DNA of 35,363 nucleotides from an uncultured Aquificaceae bacterium (GTDB lineage Bacteria; Aquificota; Aquificia; Aquificales; Aquificaceae), in assembly GCA_938048815.1 (NCBI GenBank), contig CALIUI010000114.1, forward strand, positions 1 to 35,363, in the 5' to 3' direction. The position numbers were made by a program, and so were the translations under genes. The notes under the pieces are model-generated. The model made no database searches, was not told the DNA's origin, and saw only the letters and a program-made list of their open reading frames with translations. Each line of letters starts with the position of its first letter. Within the stretch, counting starts at the first letter, position 1. Positions 17,896-27,087 of the stretch are shown piece by piece.

Positions 17896-19788
17896 TTAGT
17901 CTTCCAAGGTGGATACATCCCCCACAGGAAGGCCAAGCTCTTGCGCCTTTAGAACCCTTCTCATTATCTTTCCGCTTCTTGTTTTTGGTAGCTTTTCCAC
18001 AAACTCTATCTCATCGGGCATTGCAATAGGACCCAGTACATTCCTTACGTGCTGTTTTATCTCTTCCTTGAGATGGTCGGTGGGCTCAACACCCTTTTTG
18101 AGAATAACAAAGGCTTTTATGGATTCTCCCTTTATCTCGTGGGGCTTTCCGATAACCGCCGCCTCTGCAACCGCTGGGTGATCCACCAAAGCGCTTTCCA
18201 CCTCCATGGTTCCTATCCTGTGCCCTGCCACATTAAGAACATCATCCGCACGTCCCAATATCATTACGTAGCCATCTTCATCATAGGTGGCAAGGTCTCC
18301 TGCAAGGTAATACCCAGGTATGGTATTCCAGTACTTTTCGTACCTATCGGGCTCTCCCCAGCAGGTTCTTAGCATAGAGGGCCAAGGTGTTTTTATAACA
18401 AGGTTTCCCACTGTATTTGATGGAAGCTCTTTACCAGAGCTATCCACAACCGCTACCTCTATTCCAAAATAGGGCTTTCCTGCCTTTCCGGGCTTTGCAG
18501 GATAGGAGGGGGTTGTGGTTATCATATGCATCCCTGTTTCCGTCTGCCACCAAGTATCCACTATCGCACAGTTTTCTCTTCCTATGTGTTTATAATACCA
18601 ATGCCAAGCCTCTGGATTAATGGGTTCTCCCACACTACCCAAGATCCTAAGGGAGGAAAGGTCGTACTTGGCAGGCCATTGTTCTCCGTACCTCATAAAC
18701 ATCCTTATTGCAGTTGGAGCGGTGTAAAAGATATTTACCCTATATTTTTCCACATAGCTCCACCATCTTCCAGGATCTGGATAATCGGGAGCTCCTTCCG
18801 TTATAAAGCTGGTGGCTCCGTTGGCGAGGGGTCCATAAACTATGTAGCTATGGCCTGTTATCCAACCTATATCGGCAGTGCACCAATAGATATCATCATC
18901 ATGTAGGTCAAAGGTTATCTTTGTGGTAAAGTAGGTTCCCACCATATAACCACCAGTTGTATGAAGCACTCCCTTGGGTTTTCCTGTGGTTCCAGAAGTG
19001 TAAAGTATAAAGAGGGGATCCTCTGCATCCATCTCCGCAGGCTCGCACTCTGGTGAGCTATTTTTAACAAGCTCATCAAGGCTTACAAAAAGTCCTCCAG
19101 AGCCGTTTAACACATCGGAATCTCTGTCCCAGACTACCACCTTTTCCACAAAGCTAAGCCCATCCACAGCCCTTTGGGCAACCGCCAAAAGGTCAATCTT
19201 TTTACCCCTTCTCCTCGTATAGGTAGAAGTGATAACCACCTTTGCCTTGGCATCCTCTATCCTTAACCTAAGGGCACCTTCACTAAAGCCCGCAAAGACT
19301 ACGCTATGTATGGCGCCTATCCTTGCGCAGGCAAGCATACAAGCTATAGCTTCTATGGTGTTGGGCATATATATGGATACCCTATCCCCCTTCTTTACAC
19401 CCAAGGATTTAAGCCCGTTGGCTATGCGGTTTACAAGCTCCAAAAGCTCACCATAGGTGATCTTCTTTTCCCTACCCTCTTCATCCACAAATATATAAGC
19501 CACCTTATTGCGCTTTCCCTCTTTTACGTGCCTGTCTAAGCAGTTATAGGTGATGTTAGTTTTTGCATTTACAAACCATTTGGCGTAGGGATAGTTCCAC
19601 TCTAAAACCTTATCCCACTTTTTGAACCATACAAGCTCTTCTGCCACTTTTGCCCAAAAGCCTTCCCTGTCCTTTATGGACTCTTGGTAAAGGCTTTCAT
19701 AATCTTTGATCCACGCTCTTTCTAAAATACGTGCTGGTGGATTATACTTTTCTTCCACTTTTAGATGCACTTGGTCTACTGCCTCCAT
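17896..19788 (-). CDS. acsA: Acetyl-CoA synthetase
   Basis: YTSGTTGKPKG, TWWQTETGMHMI, KTRSGKIMRRVL; start MEAVDQVHLKV after AAAGGAGG (ORF extension to 19980 rejected). Confidence 0.96.
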   Translation of the reverse strand: MEAVDQVHLKVEEKYNPPARILERAWIKDYESLYQESIKDREGFWAKVAEELVWFKKWDKVLEWNYPYAKWFVNAKTNITYNCLDRHVKEGKRNKVAYIFVDEEGREKKITYGELLELVNRIANGLKSLGVKKGDRVSIYMPNTIEAIACMLACARIGAIHSVVFAGFSEGALRLRIEDAKAKVVITSTYTRRRGKKIDLLAVAQRAVDGLSFVEKVVVWDRDSDVLNGSGGLFVSLDELVKNSSPECEPAEMDAEDPLFILYTSGTTGKPKGVLHTTGGYMVGTYFTTKITFDLHDDDIYWCTADIGWITGHSYIVYGPLANGATSFITEGAPDYPDPGRWWSYVEKYRVNIFYTAPTAIRMFMRYGEQWPAKYDLSSLRILGSVGEPINPEAWHWYYKHIGRENCAIVDTWWQTETGMHMITTTPSYPAKPGKAGKPYFGIEVAVVDSSGKELPSNTVGNLVIKTPWPSMLRTCWGEPDRYEKYWNTIPGYYLAGDLATYDEDGYVMILGRADDVLNVAGHRIGTMEVESALVDHPAVAEAAVIGKPHEIKGESIKAFVILKKGVEPTDHLKEEIKQHVRNVLGPIAMPDEIEFVEKLPKTRSGKIMRRVLKAQELGLPVGDVSTLED

Positions 19789-19832
19789 GGTTAAACCTCC
19801 TTTTGGATTTTGTTGAATAAAATTATAACTCA

Positions 19833-19995
19833 TAGCGTTGGTGCGTAAATTCTCAAAAATAGCCACGCCCAATAAATTAAAGAAGGTAAATTTTTTTCGG
19901 TTCATAGACTTATCGATTGGCTTCTTAGATAAGAATGTCAAGGGTTCTCTCAAAGTTCCTTTTACGGATTTATTTACCAAAACCGGCAGGGATGT
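19833..19995 (+). repeat. Degenerate relic A of a dispersed, formerly coding element (inverted relative to relic B)
   Basis: Alignable by eye with the reverse complement of about 26160-26332, e.g. RFIDLSIGFLDKNVKGSLKVPFTDL vs RFISLSIGF*DRNAKGLPEVPLTDL. Confidence 0.7.
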
Positions 19996-20018
19996 CTGCG
20001 CTACCGATGAAAAGGAAA

Positions 20019-20036
20019 TTTCTCACTGGGCGTGTA
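20019..20036 (+). promoter_or_regulatory. Copy 2 of the 18-bp motif: TTTCTCACTGGGCGTGTA
   Basis: 16/18 identity to copy 1; 43 nt upstream of ATG at 20062; TATAAT at 20046-20051. Confidence 0.5.
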
Positions 20037-20061
20037 CTGTTGAATTATAATTAAAAGAACT

Positions 20062-20784
20062 ATGAGGAAAAAATTACTTCTTGTAGCAGCTTTTAACTTT
20101 TTGGCTTCCTGCGGGGGTATTACAAAGGAAGAGTTTGATAAAAAAAGCGCCATGCTGGAGAGCAGAATAGCCCAGCTTGAGGAAAGGCAAAGGCTTCTGG
20201 AAGAGAGAAATATAAAAACGGAGGGTAGGGTAGATAACCTATCCGAAACTCTGGCTGGTATAAGGCTTGACATGGAAAGGTTAAAGTTAGACAGAAGCCA
20301 ACCTCAAGAAATAAGCATAAAACTGCCAGAGCCAAAAAAGGAAGTTCCAATAGCGCAGAGAGACCTCCAAACGACCCCATCTTCTGCCCCCGGATCAACG
20401 GAGGATTTCCAAAAGGAATACGAAGAGGCTTTAAACCTATATAACCTCAAACAACTACATCAAGCAAAGGATAAGTTCATAGACTTCATAAAGAAGCATC
20501 CAAAAACACCCTTGACTGATAACGCCTATCTTTGGCTTGGAGTTATATACAGGGACCTTGGAGAGTTAAATAAAGCAGAAGCTGTATGGCTTACCTTGGT
20601 AGAAAGATGCCAGAGAAAGGAAATGATAGATTGCAACAAGGCGCCCTCTGCCCTTCTACAATTGGCAAGATTGTACGAACAAAGGGGAGATGTTCAAAAA
20701 GCTAAGGAGTTTTACGAAACAATACTTAGGGCTTATCCTTCTTCTGAAGAGGCAAACACTGCAAAAACAAAGCTTGGGAGATAG
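20062..20784 (+). CDS. TPR-containing lipoprotein, YbgF/CpoB-like
   Basis: Lipobox FLASCGG, coiled coil, TPR-like C-terminal region (YEEALNLYNLKQLHQAKDKF..., AYLWLGVIYRDLG). Confidence 0.8.
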   Translation: MRKKLLLVAAFNFLASCGGITKEEFDKKSAMLESRIAQLEERQRLLEERNIKTEGRVDNLSETLAGIRLDMERLKLDRSQPQEISIKLPEPKKEVPIAQRDLQTTPSSAPGSTEDFQKEYEEALNLYNLKQLHQAKDKFIDFIKKHPKTPLTDNAYLWLGVIYRDLGELNKAEAVWLTLVERCQRKEMIDCNKAPSALLQLARLYEQRGDVQKAKEFYETILRAYPSSEEANTAKTKLGR

Positions 20785-20785
20785 T

Positions 20786-21466
20786 ATGAAGATACCAAAA
20801 CATTTAGCGATCATTATGGACGGCAACGGCAGATGGGCGAAGGAAAGGGAACTACCAAGGATAGCAGGGCACTACGAGGGTGTAAAAAGGGCCGAAGAGC
20901 TTGTGGATGTTTGCATAGAGCTTGGTATAAAGTGGCTTACCCTTTTCACCTTTTCCACGGAAAACTGGAAAAGGCCAGAAACCGAGGTAAAAGCTCTTAT
21001 GAGGCTCCTTGAAGGCTATCTGAGGGAGAACTTCCATAGACTTATGGAAAAGGGTATAAGCTTGTCTTTCATAGGTAGAAGGGACAGACTTCCTTTGAGC
21101 CTTTTAAAGGAGATGGAAAGGGCGGAGAGCATAAAGCCCAAGCAGGAAAGGATAAGGGTTATACTGGCTGTTGATTACGGTGGTAGGGATGAGATAATAA
21201 GAACCGCAAAAAGGCTTTTGGAAGCCCGCAAGGATATTACAGAGGAAAACTTTAAGGTACTGTCAGACCTTTCTGATACACCAGACCCAGACCTTTTGAT
21301 AAGGACGGGAGGAGAAAAGAGAATATCCAACTTTCTCCTTTGGCATTTGGCATACACGGAGCTTTATTTTAGCGATACCTACTGGCCAAATTTTACAAGG
21401 GAAGAACTCCTAAAAGCTTTGGAGGATTTCTCAAGAAGGGAGAGGAAGTTTGGCACAGTGCTATAG
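20786..21466 (+). CDS. uppS: Undecaprenyl diphosphate synthase
   Basis: HLAIIMDGNGRWA, TLFTFSTENWKRP, DLLIRTGGEKRISNFLLW; start MKIPKH preferred. Confidence 0.96.
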   Translation: MKIPKHLAIIMDGNGRWAKERELPRIAGHYEGVKRAEELVDVCIELGIKWLTLFTFSTENWKRPETEVKALMRLLEGYLRENFHRLMEKGISLSFIGRRDRLPLSLLKEMERAESIKPKQERIRVILAVDYGGRDEIIRTAKRLLEARKDITEENFKVLSDLSDTPDPDLLIRTGGEKRISNFLLWHLAYTELYFSDTYWPNFTREELLKALEDFSRRERKFGTVL

Positions 21467-22166
21467 AAGCAGAGAGTTTGTGGGTCTTTTTATAGGTCTT
21501 TTGTCTATATTTATAGCTCTTTCTCCAAGCCCAGTGTTTTACTCTTTTGTATTGCTTCTTTCTTTTCTAATAGGTTATGAGGTCTCAAAAGCTATAGGTT
21601 TTAGGTTTTTTTTATTTGCACCCCTTACCCTTTTCTCTTCCTCCCTATCACTTGAGCTTGGATTTTTATGCCTATTGCTTCTTTCTTTTTACGCGGGGTG
21701 GAAAAGCTGGCTTTTTGAGGATTTTATGAAATCTCTACTTGTTTGTACTTACGCAGGCTTGTTATTGGTCTTTCTTTTGGAGTTAAAGTACTTGGGCAAT
21801 TTCCTTTTGCTAAAACTCTTATTCTTCGTTTGGGCCGTAGATATCTCTTCCTACTATGCGGGGAAAAAACTTGGGAAACACCCTTTGGCAAAAAGACTTT
21901 CTCCAAAAAAGACCTGGGAAGGTTTGGTAGGTGGTGCTCTTGCAGGTTCTTTGCTTTTGATCTTTTTTCATGGTTTAAAGGGTATCCTTTGGTCTACCCC
22001 TATGGTGGCAACTGCCCTCTTTGGAGACCTTTTCAAAAGCTACATAAAAAGGATGATGGGTATAAAGGATTTTTCTCATATATTGGGAGAGCATGGAGGC
22101 TTTACCGACAGGTTTGACTCTTTAATTTTCACAGCACCTCTTTACCTTTTTCTTTTGAAGATATAA
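21450..22166 (+). CDS. cdsA: Phosphatidate cytidylyltransferase
   Basis: Multi-TM; SPKKTWEGLVGG, GDLFKSYIKRMMGIKDFSHILGEHGGFTDRFDSL. Confidence 0.93.
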   Translation: MAQCYRSREFVGLFIGLLSIFIALSPSPVFYSFVLLLSFLIGYEVSKAIGFRFFLFAPLTLFSSSLSLELGFLCLLLLSFYAGWKSWLFEDFMKSLLVCTYAGLLLVFLLELKYLGNFLLLKLLFFVWAVDISSYYAGKKLGKHPLAKRLSPKKTWEGLVGGALAGSLLLIFFHGLKGILWSTPMVATALFGDLFKSYIKRMMGIKDFSHILGEHGGFTDRFDSLIFTAPLYLFLLKI

Positions 22167-22263
22167 GTATATACAAGGGCGCATGCCATACTCCCCTACA
22201 GGTTAAAATCACAAACCGGTGAATTATCCCTCAGTGGCAATTTACCTAAGGATTGGACCATCT

Positions 22264-24120
22264 TCAAAGTCTCATGGCAGCTTCCAAAGCCATGTTCTTT
22301 TCATAAAGCTTTGATAGGTTTTCGCTTCTTTTAGTTATCCAGTTGCTTCTGTATAGGTGTACATACCGTTTATAACCTTCTTCTTGAGATCTTACGGTTT
22401 TTATACCCTTTTCTTCCTTTGGCAATAGTTCAAGAAGAATTCTTAGAAAGTCTGTATGGTTAAAGGACTTGTTTAGCACCCTTTTGGCTTTCACCTTTCC
22501 TGAAAGGGTTGTAAAGGTACCCTCTATTTCTCCCATCAAGTCCATGGGAATCTTTATAGGTGCCAAAGAGCCTATGCCGTCTTCAAAGGGAGAAAAGACC
22601 ACTTTATGTTCCACGTTTTCCAAAATCTTTTCAAGCTCTTCAACGCTTATGTAATCTAAAAGGTCCTCTCCAAAGATCACTATCCTTTTGGCTTCCCTGA
22701 GAGCCCTTCCAAGGTTTGAGAGCTCTTGCAGTGGTATATTTTCTATAAGCCCCATGAAATTACCATCATGAACCAACACAAGCCCAAGGTTCTTCAGCTC
22801 TTTTAGATAGCTTCCCCACTCCTTTGCCTCTTTTTCTTGCATGCCTATAGGATTAAATATGATTACACCTTTCCCTTCCAATTCCCTTAACCTTTCCCTT
22901 TCTATAGGTATGGGGTTCAGCTTTCTGTCCCTTTGGGTGTTTCCTATTTTATATACCTTTTTCTTAAGATGGTAAGAAAGTACAGGCGCCGTGGAGGTTA
23001 TATCCTCTCCTATAAGCACGTAAAAGTCCGCAGATTTTATATCTTCTATGCTTGGAGGTCTGTATTCTCCATAGGCTTCAAGGAAGGGCACAAGGTCAAG
23101 GGTGAAAGGTGCGCTAAGCATTGACCCAGTCCTAAGGGCTATATCTCTGATAAGGCTATAATCTTCGTTGCTTAGGTAAGAGGAAAGCACTATAAGAGTG
23201 TCTTCTCCCTTCAATAGGGTGGAGATGAAGTTTGCCAAGTTTCCCCTTGTTTCTTCTCTTCCAAAGACCTTGGGCTCTCTCAACCTGCTTTCATTGAGTA
23301 CATCATAGCCAAAAAAGGCTTTTGCGCATATCATAAGTTCATCGGTAGGTTTTGTCCTATAAACCTTGTCCTTAGACCTCCAATCTCCTGTTCCATACTC
23401 TATCTGGATCTCACAGCCCACGGGGCAAAGGTTGCATACAGTTTTCCCCTTTTTAATCAGCCAGCTCCTTGTCCAGTATTTAAAGGGCTTTGATATTATG
23501 GCTCCCACAGGACAAACATAAACACACAAGCCACACATTTCACAAGCGGAAGTATCCATAGGCCTTATGGTTGGAGCTATGTTTGTCTGAAAGCCCCTTT
23601 CTTCTACGTATAAAGCATGAGCTCCAACAACATCGTCGCATGCCCGAGTACATCTATAACAAACTACGCACCTATTGGAATAGTACTCCAAGAAATCGCT
23701 TTCCCAATCTATTTGATGCCTTTTCTTTTTAAGGGCGGATATGGGCACTATCTGTTTCTGGGGTCCAAAGAGGGCTCCGTAGTTTTGTAAGTCGCACTCT
23801 CCAGCCTTGTCGCATATTGGGCAGTCAAGGGGATGTCTTGTCATAAAAGCCTGCAATAGATACTTTTGGTTTTCCACCACAAGGGGATGCTTTGTGGATA
23901 TGGACATGCCCTCCTCTGGGTAAGTGTTGCAGGAAGTTATAAGCCTTCCTGTTTTTTCATTGAAAACTATACACATTCTACAAGCGCCTATTATCCTAAG
24001 GCGTGGATGGTAGCAAAAGTATGGGATTTGGAATCCCAACTCGAGAAGGCTTTTCAAAAGGGGCTTGTTCTTTTCAAGCTCGTACTCTTTGCCATCTATA
24101 GACACTTTTACCTTTTCCAT
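22264..24120 (-). CDS. NuoG-like NADH-quinone oxidoreductase subunit / Fe-S protein
   Basis: N-terminal 2Fe-2S, HPLDCPICDKAGEC, CVVCYRCTRAC, CEMCGLCVYVCP, and CNLCPVGC...C (N7-type) motifs. Confidence 0.85.
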   Translation of the reverse strand: MEKVKVSIDGKEYELEKNKPLLKSLLELGFQIPYFCYHPRLRIIGACRMCIVFNEKTGRLITSCNTYPEEGMSISTKHPLVVENQKYLLQAFMTRHPLDCPICDKAGECDLQNYGALFGPQKQIVPISALKKKRHQIDWESDFLEYYSNRCVVCYRCTRACDDVVGAHALYVEERGFQTNIAPTIRPMDTSACEMCGLCVYVCPVGAIISKPFKYWTRSWLIKKGKTVCNLCPVGCEIQIEYGTGDWRSKDKVYRTKPTDELMICAKAFFGYDVLNESRLREPKVFGREETRGNLANFISTLLKGEDTLIVLSSYLSNEDYSLIRDIALRTGSMLSAPFTLDLVPFLEAYGEYRPPSIEDIKSADFYVLIGEDITSTAPVLSYHLKKKVYKIGNTQRDRKLNPIPIERERLRELEGKGVIIFNPIGMQEKEAKEWGSYLKELKNLGLVLVHDGNFMGLIENIPLQELSNLGRALREAKRIVIFGEDLLDYISVEELEKILENVEHKVVFSPFEDGIGSLAPIKIPMDLMGEIEGTFTTLSGKVKAKRVLNKSFNHTDFLRILLELLPKEEKGIKTVRSQEEGYKRYVHLYRSNWITKRSENLSKLYEKNMALEAAMRL

Positions 24121-24134
24121 CCTTTTCCTCCAAA

Positions 24135-24710
24135 TTAGAACTCTATTTTAACAGGAGTTCCCCTTTTCATAAGCTGTTCAATACCCTCTACAGCCCTTTC
24201 AAAGTCCATAACTACACCACCATAGCCTTTGGCAAATTTTTCCGCATCCTCTTTGCTGGAAAAAGCTATGGCGGAAGGAGAACAGCAGGGCATGGCAGAA
24301 GAGCCCACCACATACCATGCGGAGAAACAGCTTAAGGGCTTGCAGTTTATAAAGTCCCAGGTCATACAAGATTCTATATCTTCTTCTCTTATGTTTTTAT
24401 AAAGCAACAGCCCACAATGGGCACAACAAGCCTTTATAGATCTTCCACGCTTAAGTCTGTAGGTAAATTCTAACCTCTTCTCTATGGGCTTTGTGCAATA
24501 GGCGCAGGAATAGGTTTTTTCTTCGGCTATATCTCCCGCCTCTTCCCTCAAAAGTAGCTCTCCATGCTTGCGGACAATCCTTCCTTCTTTCTCCAACTCC
24601 CTTACATCCCTGTATATGGTCATAAGAGATACGCCAAAGTATTGCGCCAAGGTCTTTACATTTCTGTGCCCTTGTGTTATAAGCTCCAATATTTTTTCTT
24701 TCCTTTCCAT
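24135..24710 (-). CDS. DeoR-type HTH domain fused to a NosL-like domain
   Basis: MERKEKILELITQGHRNVKTLAQYFGVSLMTIYRDVRELEKEG plus CAYC, CCAHCGLLLY, IAFSSKEDAEKFAKGYGGVVMDFE; start at 24710. Confidence 0.75.
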   Translation of the reverse strand: MERKEKILELITQGHRNVKTLAQYFGVSLMTIYRDVRELEKEGRIVRKHGELLLREEAGDIAEEKTYSCAYCTKPIEKRLEFTYRLKRGRSIKACCAHCGLLLYKNIREEDIESCMTWDFINCKPLSCFSAWYVVGSSAMPCCSPSAIAFSSKEDAEKFAKGYGGVVMDFERAVEGIEQLMKRGTPVKIEF

Positions 24711-24836
24711 GTTAAAATTATAATATAAGCGCGCTGTGCAAAAAATTAAAGGTGGAGCGGACGCATTAACATGAAGGGGTGATTTACCAATTGTTCCGTA
24801 AAAAATCCATTGGTTGCTTAGAGGTTTAAAAGGCAA

Positions 24837-24854
24837 TTTCTCACCCGGCGTATA
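24837..24854 (+). promoter_or_regulatory. Copy 3 of the 18-bp motif: TTTCTCACCCGGCGTATA
   Basis: 17/18 identity to copy 1; 40 nt upstream of ATG at 24877. Confidence 0.5.
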
Positions 24855-24876
24855 AAAACTAAATTATCCTACTAAT

Positions 24877-25989
24877 ATGGATTGGATGGAGAAGTTTTTA
24901 GAGGATTTAAAGTCAAAAGGTTTATACAGAGAAAGAAGGCTAAGGGAGGGTCTTTTGGATTTTTGTTCTAACGACTATTTGGCTCTAAAAGACCATCCGG
25001 AGGTAATAGAAGAGGCTATAAAGGCTTTGAAAGAGGCAGGTCTGGGTAGTGGTGCCTCTCAGTTGGTTTCAGGATATACAGGATATCATAGGGATTTGGA
25101 AGAAGTTTTGGCAGATTTTAAAAGGGTTCCCTGCTGTGTTCTTTTTGGCTCGGGCTATCTTGCAAACCTTTCCCTTGCCAACTTGGTGCAAGAAAAAGAC
25201 CTTATACTAAGTGATGAATTAAACCATGCAAGCCTGATTGATGGTTGTAGATTGTCCAAGGCGAAGGTTCTTATTTTTAAACACAAGGATTATCAACATC
25301 TGGAGGAGCTTTTAAAAGATCATAGAAAAAATTACAGAAGATGCCTTATCGTAAGCGATACGGTTTTTAGCATGGATGGAGATATAGCCCACATTCCCAC
25401 TTTAAAAAAGCTTGCCAAGGCTTACGATTGCATGCTTTATTTGGACGAAGCCCATGCTACGGGAGTTTTGGGTAAAGAAGGAAGGGGAGGCTTGGAGGAG
25501 TTTATGGAATGTTGGGAAGATTACATGATAATAATAGGCACTCTTTCAAAGGCTATAGGCTCTTACGGAGCCTTTGTGTGCGGTTCAGAAAGACTTTGTC
25601 AATATCTTGTAAATGGGGCGAGGAGTCTTATCTTTTCCACTTCCTTGCCCCCCTCTGTCTGCGCCGGTGCCAAAAGAGCTTTGGAGATCATCAAAGAAAA
25701 TCCAAGCATGGTAAAAAGGTTAAGATACCTATCAACGAAAATCTATAAAAAAATAGCCCTTATAGGGCTTGAAGTAGCCTTTCATGGTACGCCCATAATC
25801 CCCATAATGGTTTATCAAGAGGAGAAGGCTGTAGAAATCAGAGAAAGACTTTTGCAAAAAGGCATATTTCTACAAGCTATAAGATATCCCACGGTACCTT
25901 TTGGCAAAGCAAGGTTAAGGCTAACCGCAAGTCTAAGGTACAAGGAAGAGGATATAGAAAGGCTTATTGATGCCCTTAGGGAGGCATAA
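24877..25989 (+). CDS. bioF: 8-amino-7-oxononanoate synthase / AONS-type PLP enzyme
   Basis: DFCSNDYLALKDHPEV, LYLDEAHATGVLG, GTLSKAIGSYGAF. Confidence 0.9.
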   Translation: MDWMEKFLEDLKSKGLYRERRLREGLLDFCSNDYLALKDHPEVIEEAIKALKEAGLGSGASQLVSGYTGYHRDLEEVLADFKRVPCCVLFGSGYLANLSLANLVQEKDLILSDELNHASLIDGCRLSKAKVLIFKHKDYQHLEELLKDHRKNYRRCLIVSDTVFSMDGDIAHIPTLKKLAKAYDCMLYLDEAHATGVLGKEGRGGLEEFMECWEDYMIIIGTLSKAIGSYGAFVCGSERLCQYLVNGARSLIFSTSLPPSVCAGAKRALEIIKENPSMVKRLRYLSTKIYKKIALIGLEVAFHGTPIIPIMVYQEEKAVEIRERLLQKGIFLQAIRYPTVPFGKARLRLTASLRYKEEDIERLIDALREA

Positions 25990-26159
25990 ATTAGGGTATT
26001 TCAAAATAGCCCTGTCAGGAGAGAATGCCGTTAGCACCACTTAGGATTTTAGCACAAGGACGTACTTAACTTGGGATTTTTGAGGTAGCCCCAAGTTCAA
26101 CCTGCCCCGTAAAAATTCCACAAGTACATATAAGTTGTCTCCCAAGGTAAAAACACCAA

Positions 26160-26332
26160 TACTTTTGACGCCAAACCAGCATTTATGGATAAATCCGTTA
26201 AAGGAACTTCGGGAAGACCCTTGGCATTCCTGTCTTAGAAACCAATTGACAAGCTTATGAACCGAAAAAATTACCTTGCTCAAGTTATTGACTGTAGCCC
26301 TCTTGAAGATTTGTGCACCGATGCCACTTAAT
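26160..26332 (-). repeat. Degenerate relic B of the dispersed element (partner of 19833-19995); embedded in the 123-aa minus ORF 26041-26412
   Basis: Alignable by eye with relic A across ~150 nt in inverted orientation. Confidence 0.7.
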
Positions 26333-26388
26333 TTAAGAATGTTAAAGCTAATAGATAAGATATTAGAAGCTTTAGTAAAATATAAAAG

Positions 26389-27087
26389 ATGAAGATCTAT
26401 AAACTCTCCCACAGTTCAATAAGGAAAGCAGCCAAGGTATTAGAAGATGGCGGTATAGTTTGCTTTCCTACCGACACAATATATGGACTCCTCGCCCTTG
26501 CTAGCAACAAAGAAGCGGTGGAAAGGCTTTATTCCATCAGAAGACCCTCTGGAAAGCCCTTTCTTTTACTTTTGCCCTCGCCTTTGTGGGTTGAAAGCCT
26601 TGAGCTTATGGCAAAGGAAGAACATCTGCTTCTTATGGAGCTTTTCAACGCCACCTTTGTCTTTTACAAGAAAAATTCCATACCTTTGTACCTGACAAGG
26701 GGAAGAAAAAGCTTGGCGGTTAGGGTACCACCTCCTACTTCTGAAGTTTATGAACTTTTGGAAATCTTGGGAGAGCCTGTGGTGGCACCCAGCGTAAACC
26801 CGGAAGGGAAAAACCCTGCAACCACCATAAAGGAAGCCATAGAATACTTCGGAGATAAAATAGACCTATACATGGATGGTGGAAAAAGGCAAGGAAAGCC
26901 CTCAACCATCGTAAGGGTTATATCCCCCCATGGCTTAAGGCTTCTAAGGGAAGGCAGTATACCCTTTGAAAATATCCTTAAAGCCTTCAGGGAATTAAAG
27001 ATCACTTCCTTTTTTTCATCTGAAGCCTTTCCTTTAGAGTTTTCCTCTTTGGGCCTTTTTGATCTTCCTTTCCCTCCACACCGCTAA
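26389..27087 (+). CDS. Sua5/YciO/YrdC-family L-threonylcarbamoyladenylate synthase
   Basis: GGIVCFPTDTIYGLLALA, RRPSGKPFLLLLP, PVVAPSVNPEGK. Confidence 0.88.
   Translation: MKIYKLSHSSIRKAAKVLEDGGIVCFPTDTIYGLLALASNKEAVERLYSIRRPSGKPFLLLLPSPLWVESLELMAKEEHLLLMELFNATFVFYKKNSIPLYLTRGRKSLAVRVPPPTSEVYELLEILGEPVVAPSVNPEGKNPATTIKEAIEYFGDKIDLYMDGGKRQGKPSTIVRVISPHGLRLLREGSIPFENILKAFRELKITSFFSSEAFPLEFSSLGLFDLPFPPHR

Noticed and set aside
19789-19980. N-terminal extension of acsA to 19980
   Set aside because: AAAGGAGG precedes the internal ATG at 19788 and the upstream segment is the relic repeat, not acetyl-CoA synthetase sequence.
22167-22263. Intergenic region between cdsA and nuoG-like gene as a possible ncRNA or CRISPR remnant
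   Set aside because: No repeats, strong hairpin or promoter signature seen; convergent gene ends suffice.
24711-24836. N-terminal extension of the HTH-NosL ORF to 24836
   Set aside because: Starts inside the intergenic region; MERKEKILELI at 24710 is a natural HTH start.
26041-26412. 123-aa minus ORF as an intact gene
   Set aside because: Its N-terminus is antisense to the start of the YrdC-family gene and its body matches a frameshifted relic elsewhere; treated as repeat remnant.
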